Source of the DNA: Campylobacterales bacterium
GTDB taxonomy: Bacteria; Campylobacterota; Campylobacteria; Campylobacterales; JALSKU01
Assembly (NCBI GenBank): GCA_027038235.1
Contig: JALVXV010000012.1
Span: 1-5,128 of the forward strand
Reading direction: 5' to 3'
Length of the DNA: 5,128 nt
The notes beneath the pieces are model-generated. The model worked only from the letters and a program-made list of their open reading frames with translations, searched no databases and had not been told where the DNA came from. Of the stretch, positions 1 to 5,128 are shown piece by piece. A program made the position numbers and the translations under genes. Every line of letters begins with the position of its first letter. Within the stretch, counting starts at the first letter, position 1.

Positions 1-1592
1 CAGGAAAGTTAGCTCTTTCATTTTTACACAATCCGCTAACTGCAATGTTAGCAGTATTTATTTTAGCTATTGGTTATCTCTCACTTGAAATCATGCCAAG
101 AGAGGAGGATCCTCAAATAGCCATAAGCGGAGGAGCTATCATAGTGCCAATGCCAGGAGCTACACCTAAAGAGGTAGAAAATGTCATCATAAAACCATTA
201 GAGCAAAGAATAAGAGAGATTTCTGGAGTTGAACATATCTATGGCATGGCAATGCACAATGTAGGTATAGTAAATGTACAGTACTATATAGGTCAAAATA
301 GACAAATATCAAATCTCAAGCTTTATGATAAGGTGATGCAACATATGGACGAATTGCCAAAAAATGCTATGCAACCTATCGTAAAACCTTTTGATATAGA
401 TATTGATATTCCGATTTTAAGCTTTGCATTTTACAAAAAAGATAAAAACTTAAGTGATGCTAAGCTTTTTAAAATAGTTAAAGATATTCAATACCAAATA
501 AATGGTATAAAAAATGTTTCAAAAACTGAGCTAAAAGGTGCACACAAAAGGCAATTTAATATCTTGGTTGATTTAAATAAGCTAAAAGGGTATCATCTCT
601 CTTTGGGGCAGGTGATGAAGGCTGTTAGCTCTATTGCTAAAGAGGTACCTGAGGTCAAAAATAGGACAAAAGATAAAAAGATAGTCATATTTGGTGTGCC
701 AAACAGTATAGAGAGTGTAGAGGATGTCAAAAATATTATGGTTGCAAACTATATGAACTCTCCAATATATGTCAAAGATATTGCAAAAGTCGAAGATGGT
801 ATAGATATACAAAATTTTAAACAGGCAAATATCTGGACGAAGGATTTAAAAAGTGATACTCCACAATATACTCTAACAATAGCAAAACTAAAAGGAACCA
901 ATGCAGTATTTGTTGCAAATGATGTTTTAGCAAAGATAAAAGAGTTAAAACCAATCTTACAAAAAGAGGGTATTGGGTATGTCTTAAGCAGGAACTATGG
1001 AAAAAGAGCAAATGATGCTGTCAATGAGTTAGTAGATCATCTTTTGATAACCATAGGTATCATTGCAGTTATGCTAGTCTTTTTCCTTGGATGGAGAGAG
1101 TCTCTTATCGTTACCTTTACAGTTCCAGCTATTTTAGCTATCACACTTTTTATAGCATATATCACTGGTCAAACGATAAATAGAATTACACTTTTTGCAT
1201 TTTTGCTATCTTTGGGACTATTAGTTGATGCTGCTATTATCGTTATAGAAAATATACATAGACACTTACATGATCACTCCTCAGTCGATAAAGATATGGA
1301 TGAGATAGTGGTTGAAGCTACAGATGAGATAGGTTCACCTACCAATATAGCTACACTTGCAATCATCCTTACTATGGTTCCTATGGCATTTGTTGGGGGA
1401 ATGATGGGTGAATTTATGAAGCCTATTCCACAAAATGTCCCTGTGGCATTGATAGCATCGCTTTTTATAGCATATATCTTTACTCCATATCTATCAAAAA
1501 AAATGCTTAAAAAGCCTCATATGCACCATCACCATCACCACTTTCAAAAAGATACCATTGAAAGTGAAGAAGAAGCAAGGGGAGGTGAATAA
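1..1592 (+). CDS. RND efflux permease, N-terminal half (helices 1-6), 5' end outside window
   Basis: This is the first half of an AcrB-type proton-driven RND pump of the inner membrane. The reading frame is open from base 3, and residues before the ATG at 45 (GKLALSFLHNPLTA) match the usual family N-terminus, so that ATG is internal and the true start lies upstream. Numbering from base 45: helix 1 covers about 1-15, the PREEDP motif follows at 18-23, and the periplasmic porter/docking region spans about 24-330. Helices 2-4 lie at about 333-400, and helices 5 and 6 at about 435-483. Helix 4 reads GLLVDAAIIVIEN: Asp395 matches AcrB Asp407, but the place of AcrB Asp408 is Ala396; Glu402 is kept. 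The protein ends in a cytoplasmic tail with His492, six histidines (494-499) and an acidic stretch. The second half follows as a separate gene. Family assignment is firm; the substrate (drug, solvent or metal) cannot be told. Confidence 0.93.
   Translation, partial: GKLALSFLHNPLTAMLAVFILAIGYLSLEIMPREEDPQIAISGGAIIVPMPGATPKEVENVIIKPLEQRIREISGVEHIYGMAMHNVGIVNVQYYIGQNRQISNLKLYDKVMQHMDELPKNAMQPIVKPFDIDIDIPILSFAFYKKDKNLSDAKLFKIVKDIQYQINGIKNVSKTELKGAHKRQFNILVDLNKLKGYHLSLGQVMKAVSSIAKEVPEVKNRTKDKKIVIFGVPNSIESVEDVKNIMVANYMNSPIYVKDIAKVEDGIDIQNFKQANIWTKDLKSDTPQYTLTIAKLKGTNAVFVANDVLAKIKELKPILQKEGIGYVLSRNYGKRANDAVNELVDHLLITIGIIAVMLVFFLGWRESLIVTFTVPAILAITLFIAYITGQTINRITLFAFLLSLGLLVDAAIIVIENIHRHLHDHSSVDKDMDEIVVEATDEIGSPTNIATLAIILTMVPMAFVGGMMGEFMKPIPQNVPVALIASLFIAYIFTPYLSKKMLKKPHMHHHHHHFQKDTIESEEEARGGE
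1518..1541 (+). repeat. natural six-histidine run at the end of the first permease half
   Basis: The codons here read His-Met followed by six histidines. The histidine codons run CAC CAT CAC CAT CAC CAC, that is, a short CACCAT tandem repeat that could grow or shrink by slippage. By topology the run lies in the cytoplasm after helix 6, in the linker that normally joins the two halves of an RND permease. It could bind Ni, Zn, Co or Cu ions, but a run this short may also be a neutral expansion. The bases CATATG just before it resemble a cloning junction by chance; native coding sequence continues on both sides. Confidence 0.85.
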
Positions 1593-1594
1593 TG
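1577..1594 (+). promoter_or_regulatory. translational coupling site: ribosome binding site plus TAATG stop/start overlap
   Basis: A purine-rich AAGGGGAGGTGA lies within the last codons (Ala-Arg-Gly-Gly-Glu) of the first permease gene. The core GGAGGT (1581-1586) is 5 bases from the ATG at 1592. The stop TAA (1590-1592) shares its last A with that ATG. The second gene's frame is closed by TGA at 1586-1588 just upstream, and no slippery heptamer is visible, so two separate proteins made by termination and reinitiation fit better than a frameshifted single protein. Confidence 0.85.
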
Positions 1595-3268
1595 AAATTT
1601 TATGAGAAATTTATATATGCTATCATAAACAGTGCTTTTTTAAAATTTATTGTAATTGTCATAACCCTTCTTGCACTTGCTGGATCTGTTATGATGTTGC
1701 CGACTAAGATAGTCTTAGCAAAAATGTTACCTGGTAAAAGTGCAAATACATATAGCATCTATTTAGACCTTCCAAATGGAAGCTCTATAGAGGAGACAAA
1801 AGAGATAGGCAGATGTGTTTTAGAGATCTTAAAAAAGGAAAAAGAGGTAACTGATATAGAGAGCTACTATGGCATGGGTGCACCACTTGATTATGCTGGA
1901 CTTGTAAAAGGTAGTGGCTTTAAAAATAGTGAAAATGTAGCTGAATTTGTGGTAAATCTAACAGATAAAAAAGAGAGAGATGAGAGAAGCTATGATATGG
2001 TTCATAGACTTAGACCTATCATAAAGAAAAATTGTGAAAAGTTAAAAGAGGGAACTGTTATAAAGATGATAGAACAACCAGCAGGTCCTCCGACTTTAGC
2101 ATCAATAGTAACTGAGCTTTACGGTCAAAATCTAAACACAGTTAGAAAACTATCTAAAAGAGTAGCCAATATCTTAAAACATACAAAAGGATTGGTTGAT
2201 ATAGATATCATGGATGATGATATTTATACCAAATACAATGTAAAACCAAATGTTGACAAGATACAAAAAAGTGGGCTATCAGTTGAGCAAGTTCAAAAGA
2301 TACTCTACCTTGCATTTGAAGGCATGGGAGTGGGAGTTAAAAATAGTGAAGAGTATCCCTCTCAGATCGAGCTATTTTTGAGACTTAGTGATAAGACAAG
2401 AAGATTTGATGCAACATCCTTACATGATGTAAAAGTCAAACTCTCATCGTTTGAGCTTATGAATCAAAAAGGGATGATGGTGCCTTTAGGTGAGGTTGTT
2501 GATATTGTCAAAAGTACCAATGAGTCAACCATAATGCACAAAAACTTAAAAAGATATATAAATGTAATAGCTGAGACTGATGAAGTTTCACAAGTCTATC
2601 CACTTTTGGATGCTAGAGATAAGATGGTAAAAGAGTTATCAAAATATTATACGATAAAAAAAGATAGTGTAAAAAACTTTACCCATATGTTTGATCTTCA
2701 TTTAAGAGATAAAAAAACAGGCGAGAGACTTGATATAGTGTGGGATGGAGAGATGAAAGTTACCCTTGATACATTTAGAGACTTAGGACTAGCTTTCATA
2801 GCTGCACTTGTGCTGATATATGTTTTGATGGTAATTTACTATAAAAGTTACTCTATTAGCTCTATTATCATGTCTGGAAGCTTTTTATCCATCATAGGTG
2901 TCATTGTAGGGCATTGGGTGGCTGACCTTGTTACAAGAGATACATTCTTTTTAACTGCAACTAGTTTGATAGGATTTATAGCACTTATGGGTATAAGCTC
3001 AAGAAATTCACTCCTGCTTGTCGATTTTGCAAAAGCTTTGATGAGTGAGAAAGGTATTGAGAAAAAAAGAGCTATAGCCATTGCTACTGCAACTAGAGCT
3101 AAACCTATCATGCTAACAGCTATCGCTATCATACTTGGTTCAGCTCTACTTGCAAGTGATCCGATATTTGGAGGACTAGGAGTAGCACTAATAGGTGGAA
3201 CAGTTGCAGCAGTAGCGGTTTCACTTATATTTATACCAGTTTTGATGGATAATACAAAGGCATTATAA
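1592..3268 (+). CDS. RND efflux permease, C-terminal half (helices 7-12)
   Basis: This is the second half of the split AcrB-type pump, 558 residues. It opens with MKFYEKFIYAI, the segment that in one-piece homologues leads into helix 7 (about 17-36). A periplasmic porter and docking region spans about 38-395, starting with the family-typical LDLPNGSSIEET at about 58-69. Helices 8 and 9 lie at about 398-417 and 423-442. Helix 10 carries GISSRNSLLLVDF, with Arg471 where AcrB has the proton-relay Lys940. Helix 11 (about 506-521) follows the conserved RAKPIMLT, and helix 12 is at about 530-552. No signal peptide or separate start region has been added. Together the halves give at least 1087 residues, about the normal size of a whole permease, so nothing appears lost. 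The two proteins must presumably pair and then trimerise. The start is fixed by a strong ribosome binding site and overlap with the upstream stop. Confidence 0.93.
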   Translation: MKFYEKFIYAIINSAFLKFIVIVITLLALAGSVMMLPTKIVLAKMLPGKSANTYSIYLDLPNGSSIEETKEIGRCVLEILKKEKEVTDIESYYGMGAPLDYAGLVKGSGFKNSENVAEFVVNLTDKKERDERSYDMVHRLRPIIKKNCEKLKEGTVIKMIEQPAGPPTLASIVTELYGQNLNTVRKLSKRVANILKHTKGLVDIDIMDDDIYTKYNVKPNVDKIQKSGLSVEQVQKILYLAFEGMGVGVKNSEEYPSQIELFLRLSDKTRRFDATSLHDVKVKLSSFELMNQKGMMVPLGEVVDIVKSTNESTIMHKNLKRYINVIAETDEVSQVYPLLDARDKMVKELSKYYTIKKDSVKNFTHMFDLHLRDKKTGERLDIVWDGEMKVTLDTFRDLGLAFIAALVLIYVLMVIYYKSYSISSIIMSGSFLSIIGVIVGHWVADLVTRDTFFLTATSLIGFIALMGISSRNSLLLVDFAKALMSEKGIEKKRAIAIATATRAKPIMLTAIAIILGSALLASDPIFGGLGVALIGGTVAAVAVSLIFIPVLMDNTKAL

Positions 3269-3269
3269 A
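3242..3269 (+). promoter_or_regulatory. possible sigma-70 promoter for efp
   Basis: TTGATG (3242-3247) and TATAAA (3264-3269) are 16 bases apart and overlap the end of the second permease gene. If used, transcription would start near 3276 and give efp a leader of about 70 bases containing the heptamer hairpin. Both boxes are imperfect and the region is AT-rich, so a chance match is quite possible; efp may instead be read through from the permease genes. Confidence 0.25.
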
Positions 3270-3273
3270 AAAA

Positions 3274-3329
3274 AGCTAAGAGCTAAGAGCAGAGAGCTTA
3301 GGGCTAAATATTGAAGCTCTATGCTCTAT
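3274..3329 (+). repeat. phased heptanucleotide repeat in the efp leader
   Basis: Fifty-six bases divide into eight units of seven: AGCTAAG twice, then AGCAGAG, AGCTTAG and GGCTAAA, an unrelated spacer unit TATTGAA, and then GCTCTAT twice. The last two units are close to the reverse complement of the first group, so the array turns round in the middle. Such short intergenic heptamer arrays usually arise by slippage and vary between strains. It has no coding potential of its own. Confidence 0.7.
3286..3327. other. imperfect 14-bp hairpin before efp
   Basis: The arms 3286-3299 and 3314-3327 pair at 13 of 14 positions (one G-A mismatch at 3292/3321) around a 14-base loop. The right arm ends 9 bases before the efp ribosome binding site (GAGGAG, 3337-3342). 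The stem is followed by ATAAAAATTG, not a T-tract, so it is not a classical intrinsic terminator for the permease genes. It could stabilise or insulate the efp message or protect the 3' end of the permease message. It is built from the inverted heptamers, so it may have no selected role. Confidence 0.6.
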
Positions 3330-3347
3330 AAAAATTGAGGAGAAAAA

Positions 3348-3911
3348 ATGGCGACATATTCTATGGGGGATTTGAAAAAGGGGTTGAAGATAGAGTTAAA
3401 TGGCATACCATATAAGATAGTAGAGTATCAACATGTAAAGCCAGGCAAAGGTGCAGCATTTGTAAGAGTGAAGATAAAGTCATATCTAAATGGAAAAGTG
3501 ATAGATAAAACTTTTCATGCTGGAGATAAGTGTGAGGCTCCTAACTTGGAAGATAAAGTTATGCAATATCTTTATAATGATGGAGAGTTGCTACACTTTA
3601 TGGATACAGTTAGTTATGAACAAATAGCTCTTAGCCAAGAGCAAGTTGGAGATGCTGCTCAGTGGCTGATAGATGGAATGAATGTGGATATACTATTTCA
3701 TAATGGAAATGCTATAGGAGTTGAAGCTCCTAATGTAGTAGAGCTTAAAATTGTAGATACTCCACCAAACTTTAAAGGTGATTCTCAAGGCGGAAAAAAA
3801 CCTGCTACTTTAGAAAGCGGTGCAGTTGTACAGGTGCCTTTTCATGTATTGGAAGGCGATGTGATAAAGGTAGATACTACAAAGGGTGAGTATCTTGAAA
3901 AGGTCAAATAA
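3348..3911 (+). CDS. efp: translation elongation factor P
   Basis: EF-P binds the ribosome between the P and E sites and relieves stalling at consecutive prolines. The 187 residues align along their whole length with the E. coli protein (188 residues). Domain I (about 1-64) carries the exposed loop VKPGKGAAF, with Lys34 at the position that is modified in E. coli. Domain II (about 65-127) contains YLYNDGELLHFMD, and domain III (about 130-187) contains VDTPPNFKGD, PATLESGAVVQVP and the closing IKVDTTKGEYLEKVK. Whether Lys34 is modified here is unknown, because no modification enzyme gene is in the window. The ATG follows GAGGAG by 5 bases. It is 79 bases after the permease genes, separated by a hairpin, and 27 bases before the DJ-1-like gene, with which it probably shares a transcript. 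Confidence 0.97.
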   Translation: MATYSMGDLKKGLKIELNGIPYKIVEYQHVKPGKGAAFVRVKIKSYLNGKVIDKTFHAGDKCEAPNLEDKVMQYLYNDGELLHFMDTVSYEQIALSQEQVGDAAQWLIDGMNVDILFHNGNAIGVEAPNVVELKIVDTPPNFKGDSQGGKKPATLESGAVVQVPFHVLEGDVIKVDTTKGEYLEKVK

Positions 3912-3938
3912 ATGATCAAAACTTTATAGGAGGCTAAG

Positions 3939-4496
3939 ATGGCAAAAGTTTTAGTACCATTAGCAAACGGTTTTGAAGAGATTGAGGCTATGAGTATTAT
4001 AGATGTACTTAGTAGAGCTGGTATCGAGGTAGTAGTAGCTGGACTTGAAAAAAGAGAGGTTGAAGGTAGCAATTGTGGACTAAAAGTGATAGCCCATACT
4101 GTATTGGATGAGGTAGATGTAGAGAGCCTTGATATGGTTGTACTACCTGGTGGACTTCCTGGCTCAGAGTATTTAGCAAAGAGTGAAAAAGTAAAGTCTA
4201 TTATAAAGAGTTTAAGTGATAAAAACAAACCAGTAGGAGCTATTTGTGCTGCACCTTGGGCTTTGAAAGAGGCTGGTGTACTTGATGGCAAAAAACATAC
4301 AAATTATCCCGGATTTGAGAGCCATACCGGAAAAGAGGGATATATAGCTGATAAAAAAGTAGTTATAGATGGCAATGTGGTAACTTCAAGAGGACCTGGA
4401 ACTGCTATATGTTTTGCTTTGGAAATTGTAAAAATGCTTCAAGGTGAAGAGACCTATAATCAGCTAAAAGAGGGTTTACTAGCTGATTTTTGCTAA
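3939..4496 (+). CDS. DJ-1/YajL (ThiJ/PfpI superfamily) protein
   Basis: A 185-residue cytoplasmic protein with the DJ-1-type glutamine-amidotransferase-like fold. The start MAKVLVPLANGFEEIE includes Glu16, matching human DJ-1 Glu18, the residue that tunes the catalytic cysteine. VVLPGGLPG lies at 67-75. The nucleophile elbow AICAAP has Cys103, matching DJ-1 Cys106, and TSRGPGTA (149-156) is the family signature near the C-terminus. The third DJ-1 residue, His126, appears to be Tyr123 here; bacterial members often lack that histidine. Proposed roles in the family include redox sensing, methylglyoxal/glyoxalase III activity and protein repair; some are debated, and the sequence does not decide. 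The old name 'thiazole monophosphate biosynthesis protein' should not be used. AGGAGG (3928-3933) is 5 bases before the ATG. It follows efp by 27 bases with no terminator, suggesting cotranscription. Confidence 0.93.
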   Translation: MAKVLVPLANGFEEIEAMSIIDVLSRAGIEVVVAGLEKREVEGSNCGLKVIAHTVLDEVDVESLDMVVLPGGLPGSEYLAKSEKVKSIIKSLSDKNKPVGAICAAPWALKEAGVLDGKKHTNYPGFESHTGKEGYIADKKVVIDGNVVTSRGPGTAICFALEIVKMLQGEETYNQLKEGLLADFC

Positions 4497-4552
4497 AAAA
4501 GGCTTGTAAAAAACTATAACACCTTAATAAAAAAAGAGAAAAAACATTAAAA

Positions 4553-4558
4553 TATAAT
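4553..4558 (+). promoter_or_regulatory. possible -10 element (TATAAT) in the convergent spacer
   Basis: A perfect TATAAT lies in an A-rich tract with no recognisable -35 box, which is common for Campylobacterota vegetative promoters. Transcription would begin near 4565 and run through the two hairpins that follow. A tract this rich in A and T will make such matches by chance, so support is weak. Confidence 0.25.
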
Positions 4559-4567
4559 AAAACAAAT

Positions 4568-4590
4568 AAAAGGTTATGAGGATAACTTTT
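4568..4590 (-). terminator. probable terminator for csaA (possibly bidirectional)
   Basis: GTTAT (4573-4577) pairs with ATAAC (4582-4586) around the loop GAGG, and the stem extends by AAAA/TTTT with one bulged G at 4572. Read on the minus strand, the stem is followed by a T-rich run (CTTTTATTTGTTTTATT), as expected of an intrinsic terminator for csaA. On the plus strand only four Ts follow, giving a weaker terminator for the efp and DJ-1-like genes. The stem is AT-rich, so its efficiency is uncertain. Confidence 0.5.
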
Positions 4591-4593
4591 AAA

Positions 4594-4633
4594 GAGAGCA
4601 ATGTGTAACCCAGAAAGGGCTGCACATTGACTC
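4594..4633. other. strong hairpin between the convergent genes
   Basis: CAATGTG (4599-4605) pairs with CACATTG (4623-4629). The stem continues inward with a T-G wobble, an A-T pair, one A-C mismatch and CCC/GGG (4609-4611 with 4617-4619), closing on the loop AGAAA. GAG/CTC (4594-4596 with 4631-4633) adds an outer clamp. This is the most stable structure in the spacer. It lies 19 bases beyond the csaA stop and, read on the minus strand, is followed by GCTCTCTTT, so it may be a first terminator or a 3'-end stabiliser of csaA. It could also be part of a small RNA read from the plus strand. It matches no riboswitch family that I recognise. Confidence 0.6.
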
Positions 4634-4652
4634 CTATATTTTGCTATCTTGT

Positions 4653-4991
4653 CTATGCTAGTTTCGTGCCATTTGGTACTTCGCTATCAGGTGTAACTAA
4701 AACAACAGCTCCATCTTCTCTATGAAATCCAGTAACCAAACACTCTGACATAATCGGACCTATTTGTTTTGGTGGAAAGTTTATGACCGCCATTACTTGT
4801 TTGCCAATCAAAGTCTTAGCATTGTAAAGCTCTGTTATTTGAGCACTTGATTTTTTTATACCAATCTCTTTGCCAAAATCTACTTTTAATATAAAAGCTG
4901 GATTTTTTGCTTCTGGAAAATCATTTACCTCTATAATTGTACCAATTCTAAGTTCTACCTTTTGAAAGTCATCCCAATTAATATTTTTCAC
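4653..4991 (-). CDS. csaA: CsaA-type tRNA-binding OB-fold protein
   Basis: CsaA proteins are small dimers with the same OB fold as Trbp111 and the C-terminal domain of methionyl-tRNA synthetase. They bind tRNA, and in Bacillus CsaA has been linked to chaperone and export functions. From the chosen GTG the protein has 112 residues, the usual family length. It covers the whole domain: DDFQKVELRIGTI near the start, FPEAKNPAFILKVDFG, the signature GIKKSSAQIT, VINFPPKQIGP and the closing VPNGTKLA. The frame stays open upstream to a TTG at 5060, but those 23 extra residues (rich in His, Leu and Arg) resemble nothing in the family and lack a good ribosome binding site. The GTG has AAGGA 9 bases ahead. 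The gene is convergent with the DJ-1-like gene and stands alone within the window. Confidence 0.9.
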   Translation of the reverse strand: MKNINWDDFQKVELRIGTIIEVNDFPEAKNPAFILKVDFGKEIGIKKSSAQITELYNAKTLIGKQVMAVINFPPKQIGPIMSECLVTGFHREDGAVVLVTPDSEVPNGTKLA

Positions 4992-5000
4992 TATGTTATA

Positions 5001-5005
5001 TCCTT
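5001..5005 (-). promoter_or_regulatory. ribosome binding site deciding the csaA GTG start
   Basis: On the minus strand AAGGA lies 9 bases before GTG (4991-4989). No comparable purine tract precedes the upstream TTG at 5060-5058. This, together with family length, supports the shorter 112-residue protein. Confidence 0.65.
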
Positions 5006-5075
5006 GTGTAAGATAACGACTAAGATGAAAGACAAGGTGTCTCAAGATAAAATTTACCAATCAAATTAAAGTTTC

Positions 5076-5093
5076 TTTAACAAGATAGTTAAA
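5076..5093. repeat. perfect 6-6-6 inverted repeat upstream of csaA
   Basis: TTTAAC (5076-5081) and GTTAAA (5088-5093) form a perfect dyad around AAGATA, about 85 bases before the csaA start. It could be a regulator binding site or the weak hairpin of a terminator for a gene beyond the right edge. All but one base pair per arm is A-T, so chance is a fair explanation. The rest of 4992-5128 shows no gene that I can support. Confidence 0.35.
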
Positions 5094-5128
5094 TTTGTCT
5101 TAAAAAGTCATGGATACCTTGTTCTTTT

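Noticed and set aside
582..1011. Two minus-strand open frames opposite the first permease gene
   Set aside because: They lie wholly within a clearly coding permease region, have no ribosome binding site or recognisable domain, and their composition is that of antisense to membrane-protein codons.
1496..1508. Run of eight A as a possible programmed frameshift site joining the permease halves
   Set aside because: A -1 shift here meets a stop (TAA at 1508) almost at once, and the normal frame continues into conserved linker sequence.
1518..1541. CATATG followed by six His codons as a sign of an engineered tag or vector contamination
   Set aside because: Native permease sequence flanks it on both sides in the same frame and the second half of the pump follows directly; no vector sequence is present.
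2848..3132. Minus-strand open frame opposite helices 9-11 of the second permease gene
   Set aside because: Its hydrophobic look is the antisense image of hydrophobic helices; no start signal or family resemblance.
3625..3642. Bases inside efp matching the heptamer array in reverse (TAGCTCTTAGC) and forming a 6-bp hairpin
   Set aside because: TTAGCTCT-like words recur in this AT-rich coding DNA, and the bases encode conserved EF-P residues; chance is the simpler explanation.
3842..4291. Minus-strand open frame of 149 codons opposite the efp end and the DJ-1-like gene
   Set aside because: It spans two real genes and their spacer on the other strand. Its Ser/Thr/Pro-rich translation is low in information and has no recognisable domain.
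5110..5128. ATG at 5110 opening a plus-strand frame at the right edge
   Set aside because: No ribosome binding site precedes it and only six codons are visible.

Overview
This is an AT-rich stretch of bacterial chromosome with five protein genes. It looks like a member of the Campylobacterota (epsilonproteobacteria, for example a sulfur-oxidising or hydrogen-oxidising relative of Sulfurimonas, Sulfurovum or Sulfurospirillum). That placement rests on base composition, codon preference (AAA, ATA, TTA and AGA rich), strong Shine-Dalgarno sites about 5 bases before ATG, and the general look of the proteins. It is an inference, not a database result.

Bases 1-3268 encode an RND-superfamily inner-membrane efflux permease of the AcrB type, carried as two genes instead of one. 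The first (entering from the left edge, ending at 1592) holds transmembrane helices 1-6 and the first periplasmic half. The second (1592-3268) holds helices 7-12 and the second periplasmic half. The break falls in the cytoplasmic linker between the two repeats. It is joined by a stop/start overlap (TAATG) with a strong ribosome binding site inside the end of the first gene, so the split looks genuine and translationally coupled. The first gene ends with a natural run of six histidines. A periplasmic adaptor and an outer-membrane channel would be expected beyond the left edge.

Bases 3269-3347 are a short spacer holding a phased seven-base repeat that folds into a long imperfect hairpin ahead of efp. 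Bases 3348-4496 hold elongation factor P and, 27 bases later, a DJ-1/YajL-like protein with its catalytic cysteine. These two genes probably share a transcript.

Bases 4497-4652 lie between convergent genes and contain two stable hairpins, probably transcription terminators and possibly a small RNA. On the minus strand, 4991-4653 encodes a CsaA-type tRNA-binding OB-fold protein whose best start is an internal GTG, giving 112 residues. Bases 4992-5128 hold only its leader and a small perfect dyad.

No mobile element, CRISPR array, tRNA, rRNA or defence system was seen. The feature most worth attention is the split permease with its histidine-rich junction. The rest reads as ordinary housekeeping.
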